From Amycolatopsis sp. GM8 (GTDB lineage Bacteria > Actinomycetota > Actinomycetes > Mycobacteriales > Pseudonocardiaceae), in the NCBI RefSeq assembly GCF_021653975.1, contig NZ_JAJKFK010000006.1:62001-126000 (forward strand): 64,000 bases of DNA. The letters are read 5' to 3'. Numbering within the stretch: position 1 is the stretch's first letter; each line of letters starts with the position of its first letter. Below, piece after piece: positions 16,969-25,502 of this stretch. A program made the translations under genes and the position numbers. Under the pieces are notes generated by a model that saw only the letters and a list, made by a program, of their open reading frames with translations, ran no database searches and was not told the DNA's origin.

Positions 16969-17918
16969 CGTGCCGCCGCCACTCGAACGCGCGGATCCAG
17001 CATGCCGTACCCCACATCGATGAGGGTGTTGACCAGGACATAGGCGACGGCCACGAACGCGACGACACCCTGCACCATCACGATGTCCCGCGAGCTGATC
17101 GCGCCCGCCACGAGCTGGCCGATACCCGGCAGCGAGAAGAACGTCTCGACGATGATCGTCCCACCGATGAGCCGGCCCAGGCTGATCCCGGCCACGGTCA
17201 GCAGCGAGAAGGACGACGGGCGGAACGCGTGCCGCCACAAGACATAGCGGGCCGTCATCCCCTTGGCGCGAGCCGCCTCGACGTATTCCTCCCGCAGTGT
17301 CGTGCCGAGGTCCGCGCGCAGGATCCGCTGGAACGCGGCCACCTCGATCAACGCCACACACAACGCCGGCAGGAACGCGGTCCGCAGGTTCGCCACGAGC
17401 CCCTCCGACAGCGGGTCCCAGCCGATCACCGGGAACACCCGCGCCTCCACAGCGAGGAAGTACACCAGCACCGGCGCCGCCACAAATGCCGGAATGGCAA
17501 GGAAAATCGAGGTCAGGCCATTGATCCCGCGATCGACCCCACTGTCCGGGCGCCGGGCCGCGATCGTGGCCAGCGGGATCGAGATGACCAGCGCGATGAG
17601 CAGTGCCAGGAACGCGATTTCCAGGGTCACCGGCAGCCGCTCCAGGATCGCGGTGGTCACCGGCTGGTACGTCACCGGCGACGTCCCGAGGTCACCGGTG
17701 GCGGCCGAGCCCAACCAGGACAGCCACTGGACGAACACCGACCGGTCCAGACCCATTTCGTGCTCGAGCCGGGCGACCTCCGCGGGGTTCGCGTTCTCGC
17801 CCAGGATCACCGACGCGGCGGAACCCGGCGCGAGGCTGAGCAGGACGACCACCAGGAAGGTGACCAGGAGAATCACCAGCACACCGCGGAACAATCTCTT
17901 CACCGAGAACTGAAGCAT
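16965..17918 (-). CDS. ABC transporter permease (DppB-like)
   Basis: A 317-residue permease. The N-terminal helix (LFRGVLVILLVTFLVVVLL) leads to the extracellular region MGLDRSVFVQWLSWLGSAATGDLGTS, a DppB/OppB hallmark, and the EAA loop EYVEAARAKGMTARYVLWRHAFRP is clear. It pairs with the DppC-like protein to form the channel. The gene lies 36 bases after the substrate-binding protein gene. Confidence 0.95.
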   Translation of the reverse strand: MLQFSVKRLFRGVLVILLVTFLVVVLLSLAPGSAASVILGENANPAEVARLEHEMGLDRSVFVQWLSWLGSAATGDLGTSPVTYQPVTTAILERLPVTLEIAFLALLIALVISIPLATIAARRPDSGVDRGINGLTSIFLAIPAFVAAPVLVYFLAVEARVFPVIGWDPLSEGLVANLRTAFLPALCVALIEVAAFQRILRADLGTTLREEYVEAARAKGMTARYVLWRHAFRPSSFSLLTVAGISLGRLIGGTIIVETFFSLPGIGQLVAGAISSRDIVMVQGVVAFVAVAYVLVNTLIDVGYGMLDPRVRVAAAR

Positions 17919-17954
17919 GCGTTTCTCCGGGTCGGATTCCAGTGGCGGCCACGG

Positions 17955-19514
17955 TCACTTCGACGTCCACAATTGATCCGTGCGCAGGTTGGCCTGTGCG
18001 TAGAGCTTCACCCCGTGCACGTGCTGGCCGGCCAGGATGGAGTAGTCGGGCGCGAGGTAGATCAGCCACGGGTACAGCTCGTTGTAGCGCTTGGCCACAT
18101 CGGCGTAGGCCTGCTTGCGCTGTTCGGGGGTGGCGCCCCGGCGCCCGGCCTCCAGTGCCGCGTCGAGCTGGGGGTCACCGAGTCCGATGGTGTTGTTGGC
18201 CTCGCCGCTGTGCAGGGCCTCGTACAGCTGGGGTTCGGGCTCGGAGAAGAGGACACCGCCGGCCATCATCTGGAAGGTCTGCTGCGCCGACTTGGCCGTG
18301 GCCGCGGGGAAGTCCAGCACCTCGACCTGCACGGTGACGTTCTTGAACTTGCGCAGCTGCGCCTGCACCGCTTCCGCGGTCTTGACGCTCACCGACGTGG
18401 TGTAGCTGGTGATCGAGAACGAGACCGGTTTGCCCTCGGCCGCCAGCTGGTCGAACAGTTGCTGCGCCCGCGCCGGGTCGTGCTGCGGCAGCGGGGCGTC
18501 GCTGTAGAACGGGGAGCCCTTGTGGAACAGGGTCTGCGGCACGGTTCCCTTGCCGTCCACGGTGCTCGCGTTGATGAATTCCCGGTCCACGGCACGCAGG
18601 ACCGCCTCGCGGGCCCGGACGTCATTGAACGGCGCCAGCCGGGTGTTCAGGTTGTAGAGACGGCCGCCGCTGAAGTCCTGAGTCGTGGTCTGCAGCCCTT
18701 CGTCCTGGGCCTGCTTCATGATCGAGGCGGAGAAGGCGATACCGGCATCGGCCGTTTTCGTCAGCACGGCGGACAGCACCTGGTTCTCGTCGCCGTTGGG
18801 CAGCAGCGTCAGCTTGTCGAGATAGGGCCGCGGCTTGTCGTAGTACGAGTTGTTCTTGGCGAGCACCATCGGCCCGTTGCGCCGCCAGGACTCGAGCACG
18901 AACGGGCCGGCACCGATCGGGGCGGCGTCGAACGCGGCCGGACCGGCCTGCAGCGCTTCGGGCTTGGCGATCCAGTTCATCGAGCTCTCGACGATGCTGT
19001 TCGGGTACTGCGGGATCGGCTCGGACAGGGTGAAGGTCAGGGTCTGCCCGGCCGGGGCCAGGTTCTTCAGATGGGCGGCCGCCGCCCGGTTCCTGGGCGC
19101 CACCTGGGGCGCGTTGATCCGCTCCCAGTTGGCCTTGACGTCGGCGGCGTCCACCGGCGTCCCGTCCGAGAAAACCAGGCCATCGCGCAGCTTCAGCGTC
19201 CAGTTCGTGCCACCGTCAGTGGTGCTGAGGCTCTCGGCCAGACCGTACTCGTACCCGCCGCCGGTCTTGTCGATGAGCAGCTGGCCGAACAGTGAGTTGC
19301 CGACCATGGCGTTGACGGCACCGTTGTTCTGCATGGTGCGCGGATCCAGCGTTCGCGGTTCGGTCGACTGCAGCACGGTCAGCGACCCACCCTGCCGTGG
19401 GGGCCCGGCGTCGGCGTCGCCGCTCCCGCTTTCCGACGCGCCCGACCCGCAGGCCACCAGTAACACGGAGACCAGCGCAAGCCCGGTGATAGCTCGCAGG
19501 TGCTTTGCCAACAC
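17955..19514 (-). CDS. ABC transporter substrate-binding lipoprotein (family 5)
   Basis: A lipoprotein of about 519 residues that captures the substrate for the importer encoded downstream. The signal sequence ends in the lipobox LVAC (C22 from the chosen start), and mature-protein landmarks (LKLRDGLVFSDGTPVDAADVKANWE, then GPFVLESWRRNGPMVLAKN) are those of solute-binding family 5. I prefer GTG 19514 because AGGA lies nine bases upstream; an ATG at 19532 is the alternative. The substrate could be a peptide or a non-peptide catabolic substrate; the proximity of the catabolic regulon is suggestive only. Confidence 0.9.
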   Translation of the reverse strand: MLAKHLRAITGLALVSVLLVACGSGASESGSGDADAGPPRQGGSLTVLQSTEPRTLDPRTMQNNGAVNAMVGNSLFGQLLIDKTGGGYEYGLAESLSTTDGGTNWTLKLRDGLVFSDGTPVDAADVKANWERINAPQVAPRNRAAAAHLKNLAPAGQTLTFTLSEPIPQYPNSIVESSMNWIAKPEALQAGPAAFDAAPIGAGPFVLESWRRNGPMVLAKNNSYYDKPRPYLDKLTLLPNGDENQVLSAVLTKTADAGIAFSASIMKQAQDEGLQTTTQDFSGGRLYNLNTRLAPFNDVRAREAVLRAVDREFINASTVDGKGTVPQTLFHKGSPFYSDAPLPQHDPARAQQLFDQLAAEGKPVSFSITSYTTSVSVKTAEAVQAQLRKFKNVTVQVEVLDFPAATAKSAQQTFQMMAGGVLFSEPEPQLYEALHSGEANNTIGLGDPQLDAALEAGRRGATPEQRKQAYADVAKRYNELYPWLIYLAPDYSILAGQHVHGVKLYAQANLRTDQLWTSK

Positions 19515-19532
19515 GCGACGGTGTCCTTTCAT

Positions 19533-19924
19533 CCAAACATGATCAACAACAGGGAAACCGCGGCGGAGAGACCGCCGGGTGTGTCGAGAGAACGGGCCGG
19601 ATCGTCGCCAGGGGCTGAGGGCACGGCCGGTCAGGCGGCGGGCGAAGGCTATGTGTCCGCCATGAAGCTCCTCCTTCGGATGCGGCTCTGCACCCTCCGC
19701 GACGGGAATCCCGGTCAGAGCTGGGAAATCCGCGTCGCACAACAGCGACGTCGACCTGAAACGTTGTCCGGCCGGATGGCTGTCACGAGCTGGCTCGGGC
19801 CACCGGACCGGTAGAAATCGGACATACAGTAACACTTGCCGGAAGCATTGCAAAACGTTTCTTCCGGACACGGCGAGGTCTCGCTGTGGCGGCGATGGAG
19901 GTACCTGTTTTCCCCTGGAACCAG
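19533..19924. other. Long non-coding leader/promoter region of the ABC importer operon
   Basis: About 390 bases hold no supported gene. On the minus strand there is a possible 36-codon reading frame (start 19825, stop 19717-19715) that ends shortly before a strong GGAGGAG (around 19667-19673) and a five-codon frame (ATG GCG GAC ACA TAG). A 6-bp stem with a 6-base loop (19733-19738 with 19745-19750, CGTCGC/GCGACG) lies within it. An untranslated leader with a leader peptide or riboswitch-like fold is possible, but I could not match it to a known class. Confidence 0.35.
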
Positions 19925-19958
19925 ACGAGCCACGCGACGGTGTCGTCGCGTGGCTCGT
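19925..19958 (-). terminator. Strong terminator hairpin after the SDR gene
   Basis: Perfect 14-bp arms (19925-19938 and 19945-19958; core CCACGCGAC/GTCGCGTGG) with a 6-base loop GGTGTC. It begins 18 bases past the minus-strand SDR stop at 19977, so it most likely ends the MFS-SDR transcript. Being symmetrical it could also insulate the importer promoter. Confidence 0.75.
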
Positions 19959-19976
19959 TGAACGGTGTTCCCGGAT

Positions 19977-20738
19977 TCAGAGCGCGAGGCCGCCTGAAAT
20001 GTCGATGACCTGGCCGGTCACCCAGCGCCCGTCGTCCGACGCGAGGAACGCGACAACGCCGGCGACGTCGTCGGACTGGCCGAGCCGGCCGAGTGCGACG
20101 CGCGCCTTGGCCTGTGCCGAGGCCTCCTCGTTGTCCTGCAGGTGCGCGTTGTTCCTGGTGAGGACGATGCCGGGGGACACCGAGTTGACGGTGATCCCCC
20201 GCGGGCCGACTTCCTTGGCCAGGGCCAGCGTGAACACGTCCAGGGCGCCCTTGCTGGCGCCATAGGCGATCATGTGCGGGCTCGAGATGCGGGTCGCGGC
20301 ACTGGAGATGTTGATGATGCTGCCGCCGTCGCGCAGGCGCGGCAGGGCGAGCTGGGTGATGAAGAACGGCGCCTTCACGTTGACCGCGAACACCTCGTCG
20401 AAGTTCTCCTCGGTGAGCGAGGCCAGCCCGGTGGGGCTCCCGGCGGCGGCGTTGTGGACGAGGATGTCCAGCTTTCCGTCGGGGGTGAACTCCTTGCCCG
20501 CGGCATCGAAGGCGTCCCAGAGGCGGGCCGCGTCGCCGGCGCCGCCCAGTCGCGCGTGCACCGCGAACGCCTGCCCACCGTCCTTTTTGATGTGTTCGAC
20601 GGTGTCGAGAGCCGCCGTTTCATCGTGGGCGTAACCGATACCCACGACGACGCCGTCGCGGGCGAGCCGTTCGGACGTCGCCCGGCCGATGCCCCTGCTG
20701 CCACCCGTGACGAGAGCGACCTTGTTTTCCACTGTCAT
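19977..20738 (-). CDS. SDR family oxidoreductase
   Basis: A 253-residue classical SDR: TGGSRGIG near residue 11, NNAG-like VHNAAAG, NISSAATR catalytic Ser, YGASK catalytic Tyr/Lys, and a C-terminal GQVIDISGGL. The start ATG at 20738 overlaps the MFS stop by four bases (ATGA), and GGAAAGG is present just upstream. It is co-expressed with the MFS transporter under the HxlR-type regulator. SDR/MFS pairs under HxlR control often respond to reactive carbonyls or quinones, but that is inference here. Confidence 0.9.
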   Translation of the reverse strand: MTVENKVALVTGGSRGIGRATSERLARDGVVVGIGYAHDETAALDTVEHIKKDGGQAFAVHARLGGAGDAARLWDAFDAAGKEFTPDGKLDILVHNAAAGSPTGLASLTEENFDEVFAVNVKAPFFITQLALPRLRDGGSIINISSAATRISSPHMIAYGASKGALDVFTLALAKEVGPRGITVNSVSPGIVLTRNNAHLQDNEEASAQAKARVALGRLGQSDDVAGVVAFLASDDGRWVTGQVIDISGGLAL

Positions 20739-21979
20739 ACCTTTCCTTTTTCCCTTGGTACTGCGATAGGCGCGAGAAGCTGACCAGTCGGCTCCTGGCG
20801 TGTGGAGCGCCGCGCGGACACGAGGACGATCGCGGCGACACAGAAGACGCACATGATGATCGACACCCAGATGGCCGCCCGGGTGAGACCGGAAGCGGTG
20901 GCGATCGCGCCGCCGCCGAGCGCGATGCCGCCCTGCACGAGGTAACCGACGAGGAAGACGGCCGAAATGAGCCTTGCCCGGTGGTGCGGCTGTGCCGCGG
21001 CCGCCGCGGTACCCATACCGCCGGCCATCAGTAGGCCGACCGAGGGGCCGGCCAGTACGGAGGACACGATGAACATCGCGAAGGTCCCGGTCGCGGCCGC
21101 GAGGAGGAGCGCGACGAGGCTGAGGATGGCGAAAGCGGCGCCGATGATGATGGCGCGGCGCAGGGTGAACCGGCCGGCCAGCCAGGATCCCACGACGGTG
21201 AGCGCGGTCGAGCCGCACAGGATGAGGCCGATGGCCAGTGGGCTCGCGTCGCGCAGGATGCTCTGCGCGATGTCGGAGCCGAGCGAAATGAACACCGCGC
21301 CGATACCGAAGCCGGCGGAGGCGGTGACGGCGGCGATGGCGTAGGGCATGCCGAGACCGCGCGGGATGCCCAAACCCTGGGGCCGCCACCGCCCGGGAGC
21401 CTCGAACGCCGCCGGGTTGTGCCGCGGCAGGAATGTCGTGAGGACGATCGCCACGACGAACACCGCGGCCAGTAACCAATACGGCGAATGCAGCGGGTCG
21501 GGCGCGAACTGGACGAAGAGCGCCCCGACGAGAATCCCGAGCGTCACACCGCTGGCCTGGCCGGCGGAATTCAGCGGGCCGACGGCGCGGGGGCTGTAGG
21601 GGTTGTAGTCCACGAGCGCGGCGCTGGCGGAGCCGATGACGAGGCCGACGCCGATGCCCTGCAGGATCCGCCCGGCGAACACGATGGCGATCGACGGCGC
21701 GAAGCCGAACACGATGGTGCCGGCCAGCAGGAACACGAGGCCGATGAGGATCGCGGTCCGGCGTCCGATGTAGTCGGAGACGTTGCCGAACAGGAGGAGC
21801 ATCAGCACGAGCACGGCCGGGTACACCGCGAAAACCGCCGTGGTGACCACCGTCGGCAGCTGCCAGTCGGCCGCGTAGACCGGGTACAGCACTGACGGGG
21901 CACTGCTGGCCCAGAGCGCCAGGAGGACCGCGAGCGCGACCGTCCAGAAGCTCCGTTTCGAGATCACGACGCCAGTCAT
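20735..21979 (-). CDS. MFS transporter
   Basis: A 414-residue membrane protein with twelve predicted helices. GNVSDYIGRRTAILIG is the loop 2-3 MFS motif and GRILQGIGVGLVIG lies in helix 4. The arrangement resembles drug-type or sugar-efflux-type MFS proteins more than MHS importers, so export is more likely, but the direction cannot be read from sequence. It directly follows the HxlR gene; a perfect palindrome at 21990-22017 lies 11-38 bases before its ATG. Confidence 0.85.
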   Translation of the reverse strand: MTGVVISKRSFWTVALAVLLALWASSAPSVLYPVYAADWQLPTVVTTAVFAVYPAVLVLMLLLFGNVSDYIGRRTAILIGLVFLLAGTIVFGFAPSIAIVFAGRILQGIGVGLVIGSASAALVDYNPYSPRAVGPLNSAGQASGVTLGILVGALFVQFAPDPLHSPYWLLAAVFVVAIVLTTFLPRHNPAAFEAPGRWRPQGLGIPRGLGMPYAIAAVTASAGFGIGAVFISLGSDIAQSILRDASPLAIGLILCGSTALTVVGSWLAGRFTLRRAIIIGAAFAILSLVALLLAAATGTFAMFIVSSVLAGPSVGLLMAGGMGTAAAAAQPHHRARLISAVFLVGYLVQGGIALGGGAIATASGLTRAAIWVSIIMCVFCVAAIVLVSARRSTRQEPTGQLLAPIAVPREKGKV

Positions 21980-21989
21980 GGCGGGACTC

Positions 21990-22017
21990 CTCTGACTTGA
22001 GTTGGTTCAAGTCAGAG
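21990..22017. promoter_or_regulatory. Perfect palindromic operator before the MFS gene
   Basis: Arms CTCTGACTTGA (21990-22000) and TCAAGTCAGAG (22007-22017) are perfect 11-bp inverted repeats with a 6-base spacer. A second inverted repeat CTTTAG-ATCA-CTAAAG (22027-22042) lies next to it, just after the HxlR stop codon. The position between the HxlR gene and the MFS start suggests an HxlR operator. Confidence 0.65.
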
Positions 22018-22042
22018 TCTAGCTGGCTTTAGATCACTAAAG

Positions 22043-22492
22043 TCAAATGGCCGGCACCGGGGCACGCGTCAGCAGCACCGACTCCGGGGGCACCTGCTCG
22101 CCGGACTCGTTCACATAGCCGAGCCGGACCTGCTGCCCGGTGGCCTTGTCGATCACCTGCATCGGCGCGCAGTCCGACCCGAGATGTTGGTCACCCCACT
22201 GCATGAGCCCGATGATGACGGGCATCAGATCCTGGCCCATCGGGGTGAGGACGTACTCCTCACGGGGACGCTGCCCCGCCTCGACGTACCGGGATTTGGT
22301 GAGCAGGCCGACGTCGACCAGATGCCGCAGCCGGGCGGCGACGGTCGCCTCGGTCAGCGGCAACCGCTCGACGAACTGGTCGAACCGGCGGGTCCCCCAG
22401 AGCGCCTCGCGCATGACCAGCAGCGACGACGTGGGGCCCAGCAGAGTGAGCACCCGCTCGACAGAACAACTCACCTCAGAGGAAGAAGCCAC
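22043..22492 (-). CDS. HxlR family transcriptional regulator
   Basis: A 149-residue winged-helix regulator. C9 in SCSVERVL corresponds to the conserved N-terminal cysteine of redox- or electrophile-sensing HxlR proteins; the usual GGKWT is replaced by GPTSS. MREALWGTRRFDQFVERLPLTEATVAARLRHL forms the DNA-binding part. The start is a GTG at 22492 with GGCAGG upstream. The palindromes between this gene and the MFS gene are its probable targets. Confidence 0.85.
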   Translation of the reverse strand: MASSSEVSCSVERVLTLLGPTSSLLVMREALWGTRRFDQFVERLPLTEATVAARLRHLVDVGLLTKSRYVEAGQRPREEYVLTPMGQDLMPVIIGLMQWGDQHLGSDCAPMQVIDKATGQQVRLGYVNESGEQVPPESVLLTRAPVPAI

Positions 22493-22536
22493 CCTGCCAG
22501 GGTAACCGCTGGTGGCGTCCGGTCCGGCGTTCCGGA

Positions 22537-23097
22537 TCAGGCTGTGCGGGCCTGGGGCTCGAACGAGCGCAGCATGTGACTCACGTACCGGCGTGAGGCC
22601 ATCGCGGCCTCCGCGCCCGCGGCGGCGATGACGCCGGCATTGCCGGCCACCAGCAACCAGAAGTCGTCGGGCCGGACACCGGGCCGGATGGTCCCGTCCG
22701 CCTGGGCGCGCCGGAGCAGGGTGGTCGCCACCTGCTCGACCTGTGCGCGCTGCTGTTCCATGCCCCGCCCGGTGATCAGCGCCGTGGTGTACGCCGCGGT
22801 GAGCCCCTTGTCGGCGACCTGGTAGGCGCAGAAAGTGTGGACCATGGACCGCAAGGCGTGGGCCGGATCGGGATCGCGCAACGCCGCCGCGCCCGCGGCC
22901 GTGCATTCGGCGTGCTGGTCGGCGAACGCGTCGGCGACCAGCTGGTCGCGGTGGGGGAACCGCCGGTAGAGCGTCGCGACGGCGACCCCGGCGCGCCGGG
23001 CGACCCGTGCCATCGGCGCGCTCGTACCGGCCTCGGCGAAGACTTCCCGGGCCGCTGTCAGGATCCGGGTGCGGTTCTCCTCGGCGTCCGTGCGCAT
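22537..23097 (-). CDS. TetR family regulator
   Basis: A 186-residue TetR protein. The helix-turn-helix region is PMARVARRAGVAVATLYRRF (about 28-47), with the usual LYRRFPHRDQL following; the C-terminal part resembles the SbtR-like ligand domain. It is divergent from the quinone-reductase gene with only ~65-95 bases between, so it probably represses that gene and itself. Confidence 0.9.
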   Translation of the reverse strand: MRTDAEENRTRILTAAREVFAEAGTSAPMARVARRAGVAVATLYRRFPHRDQLVADAFADQHAECTAAGAAALRDPDPAHALRSMVHTFCAYQVADKGLTAAYTTALITGRGMEQQRAQVEQVATTLLRRAQADGTIRPGVRPDDFWLLVAGNAGVIAAAGAEAAMASRRYVSHMLRSFEPQARTA

Positions 23098-23190
23098 GAT
23101 CCCAATTTACGCGAGTGAAGTGCGCATTCGCGGCGCGGATGTTTCGCAGTTGCTCGCCTGCCGGTGCCCGCGCGCCGCAGTGTGATCGGT

Positions 23191-24144
23191 GTGACGACCA
23201 CTTCGCGCGCCGCGCGCTACGACCGATACGGCCCTCCGGATGTCCTCCACATCGCGACCACGCCGATTCCGGTGCCCGGACCGGGAGAGGTCCGGGTCAG
23301 GGTGCACGGATCCAGCGTGAACGCGGTCGACGTGGCCCTGCGCTCCGGCGCCGCGCGGTTGCTGAGCGGGCGTCGTTTCCCGCGCCGCCTCGGCCTGGAC
23401 TTCGCCGGCGAAATCGACGCGGTCGGGCCGGGTGTCACCGGATGGCGCCAAGGGGACCGTGTCTGGGGTGGCGTCCGTGGCTTCACACGCGGTCAGAACG
23501 GCGCCGCGGCCGACTACGTGCTCGTCCCGCGAACACAACTTTCCCTTGCACCGGCCGGAATCGACCTCGTGACGGCGGCGGCTTTGCCGGGTGTGGGGGT
23601 CACGGCGCTGATCGCGCTGCAGCGGCACGCGCGGCTGCGGGAAGGCCAGCGGATGCTGTTGCGCGGCGCCGCCGGAGGCTTCGGCAGCGCCGCCCTGCAA
23701 CTGGCGGCATCGCTGGGTGTGCACGTCACCGCGGTGGCGGGCGCCCGGCATCTCGACGCGCTGCGCGAACTGGGCGCCAAGGAAGTTCTGGACCGCCGGC
23801 TGATCCATCCCGGGGATCTGCCGGGCTACGACGTGGTCGTCGACGGGGTCGGCACCGACCTCGCCGCCTACCGCAGGCTGGCGCCGCGGACCGTGACGAT
23901 CGCTTTCGCGCAGCCGGGTGCCCTGGCCACCGTCGCGGCGTCGACCGTCTTCGGCAGCCGCCGCATCCGCAGTTTCAGCGGCCGGCTGCGTGCCGCTGAC
24001 CTGGCCACGCTGACCCAGCGGGTGAACGACGGTCACCTGCAACCAGTGGTAGCAGGCGTCTATCCGCTGGAGGAGGCTGCGGAGGCTCATCGCCGCCAGG
24101 AGGCCGGCGGAAACCTGGGCAAACTCGTGATCAGCTCGCTTTGA
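23191..24144 (+). CDS. NADPH:quinone reductase-like MDR oxidoreductase
   Basis: A medium-chain dehydrogenase/reductase of about 317 residues without zinc ligands. It shows the QOR pattern AARYDRYGPPDVL, GLDFAGEIDAVGPGV, GVGVTALIAL and the NADPH-binding GAAGGFGSAALQLA. The start is uncertain: GTG 23191 gives the typical family N-terminus, while GTG 23164 or 23182 would add a few residues; none has a clear ribosome site. It is divergent from the TetR gene and probably detoxifies quinones or enones under that regulator. Confidence 0.85.
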   Translation: MTTTSRAARYDRYGPPDVLHIATTPIPVPGPGEVRVRVHGSSVNAVDVALRSGAARLLSGRRFPRRLGLDFAGEIDAVGPGVTGWRQGDRVWGGVRGFTRGQNGAAADYVLVPRTQLSLAPAGIDLVTAAALPGVGVTALIALQRHARLREGQRMLLRGAAGGFGSAALQLAASLGVHVTAVAGARHLDALRELGAKEVLDRRLIHPGDLPGYDVVVDGVGTDLAAYRRLAPRTVTIAFAQPGALATVAASTVFGSRRIRSFSGRLRAADLATLTQRVNDGHLQPVVAGVYPLEEAAEAHRRQEAGGNLGKLVISSL

Positions 24145-24189
24145 CGCCGAGGCGGTTTCGGGCACTCAATGCGCGCGCAGGCCGTCGGC

Positions 24190-24480
24190 CCGGGCGGCAC
24201 ACGCGCGAGTAGGTGACCGCGCTCCGCGCCGAGCTCTCGGGCAGCGGCCACGTCCGGGTGCCGGGAGCGCAGCCCCGCCGCTGCTGCTGGCCGCGCTCGG
24301 CGCCGCGTCGGGCTTCGCCAATTACCGGACGCTCCTCGGCCGCCTGGGGAAAGCGCAACGTCGCGGAGACGATCGTCGCCGGGGACGAGGACGCCGTGGC
24401 GGACGCGGGCGCGACCGATGTGCTGGGCGGTCTCGTCGGCGACGACGCCGAACGGGCCGGAACCCTGGGGCGCAGCACTA
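24190..24480 (+). pseudogene. Remnant of an F420-dependent LLM oxidoreductase gene
   Basis: Pieces of one LLM enzyme are readable in different frames. TRE-stop-VTALRAELSGSGHVRVPGA spans an in-frame TAG (about 24211-24213) where the family has Tyr; FANYRTLLGRLG follows in a second frame; NVAETIVAGDEDAV and GATDVLGGLVGDDAER then appear in a third. This order (central helix, AALG segment, then the C-terminal AGATD motif) is that of the C-terminal half of F420-dependent LLM enzymes, but most of the barrel is gone. The region ends at the convergent LysR stop. Confidence 0.6.
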
Positions 24481-25404
24481 GACGGCCTGGTCGCGCCCCG
24501 CGATCCGGTCCGGGAGGCGGGCGGCCAGATACTCCACCAGTTCGCTGATCCGCCGGGGCACGTGGACGTCGTCGGACAGGAGCGCGTAGATGTCCGCGGG
24601 CGGTGTCGGCACGCCGGGCAGGACGCGCACCAGGGCGCCGCTGTCGAGGTGGGGCCGGACCTGCCACTCCGAACGCATGATCACCCCGTGACCCTGCAGC
24701 GCCCAGTCGGTCACAACGTCCCCGTCGTTGCTCGACAGACGGCCGTGCACGCGCATCTGGCGCGGGCGGCGGGCGTCCCCGAAGTGCCACAGTGCGTAGC
24801 CGCCCTCGTTTTCGCGGAGCACGATGCAGTCGTGGTCGGCCAGGTCCTCGATCCGTTCGGGCATTCCCCGTTGTGCCAGATAGGACGGTGCGGCACAGGG
24901 CACGCGGCGGTTCTTCGCCAGCCGGCGCATCCGCAGCGTGGAGTCCGGCGGGGTGCCGACGTGCACGGCCATGTCGAACTCGCGCCGGTGTGGCCGCAAC
25001 GGCAGTGACGATGTGTCGAGCTGGACGTTCAGGTGAGGATGCAGTGCGGTGAACCCGCCGACGAGCGGTGCCACATGCGCCCGCCCGAGGCCGAGCGTGG
25101 CCTGGACCACCACGGACCCCCGCAGGTCCCCGGAGCGGTGGGTGATCAGGTCGTCGACCTCGCGGACCTGGGCGAGGATCCGCTCCAGGCGCGAGGCATA
25201 GAGCTCCCCTTCCGACGTCAGCACGAGCCGGCGGGTGCCGCGGTGCACCAGGCGCACGTCGAGCCGGCGTTCCAGGGCGCTCAAGCGCTTGCTGACAACG
25301 GGAAGCGAGCACTCCAACTCCCGCGAGGCGGCCGTGAGCGTCTCGCTGGAGGCGACCACGTGGAAGAACTGGAGGTCGTCCACAGCGGACCGGTGTCTTT
25401 CCAT
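24478..25404 (-). CDS. LysR family regulator
   Basis: A 308-residue LysR protein with the N-terminal winged helix (LQFFHVVASSETLTAASRELECSLPVVSKRLSALERRL; landmarks S-L-P and S-K-R-L) and a periplasmic-binding-like effector domain. I start it at ATG 25404 because the upstream frame is not LysR-like; no strong ribosome site is seen. It is divergent from the TtuC-like gene, and LysR-ttuC pairs are common in tartrate and malate-type catabolism. Close relatives often use such a divergent site, here possibly the inverted repeat at 25461-25481. Confidence 0.9.
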   Translation of the reverse strand: MERHRSAVDDLQFFHVVASSETLTAASRELECSLPVVSKRLSALERRLDVRLVHRGTRRLVLTSEGELYASRLERILAQVREVDDLITHRSGDLRGSVVVQATLGLGRAHVAPLVGGFTALHPHLNVQLDTSSLPLRPHRREFDMAVHVGTPPDSTLRMRRLAKNRRVPCAAPSYLAQRGMPERIEDLADHDCIVLRENEGGYALWHFGDARRPRQMRVHGRLSSNDGDVVTDWALQGHGVIMRSEWQVRPHLDSGALVRVLPGVPTPPADIYALLSDDVHVPRRISELVEYLAARLPDRIAGRDQAV

Positions 25405-25460
25405 AGGCGAAAGGATAGGTTGCCTCCCGCGCGCTTGCCGTGGTGTCCGGCGCGGCCCAG

Positions 25461-25481
25461 AGTGGGTGGCCCGCACCCACT
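25461..25481. promoter_or_regulatory. Inverted repeat between LysR and ttuC-like genes
   Basis: AGTGGGTG (25461-25468) and CACCCACT (25474-25481), perfect 8-bp arms with a 5-base spacer, end 21 bases before the TTG start of the dehydrogenase gene. It could be a LysR operator or an RNA hairpin near the ribosome site. Confidence 0.45.
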
Positions 25482-25502
25482 TCGAGGTCGAAGGAGCGCC
25501 CC

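Noticed and set aside
16932..19295. 787-codon plus-strand frame opposite the ABC importer operon
   Set aside because: Composition is Arg/His/Gln-rich and the minus strand encodes clear permease and binding-protein sequences.
19715..19825. 36-codon frame in the importer leader
   Set aside because: No ribosome site or recognisable leader-peptide pattern; kept only as a note in the leader entry.
24131..25480. A second large minus-strand gene over the LysR region
   Set aside because: It is a shadow frame; the LysR frame has a clear winged helix.
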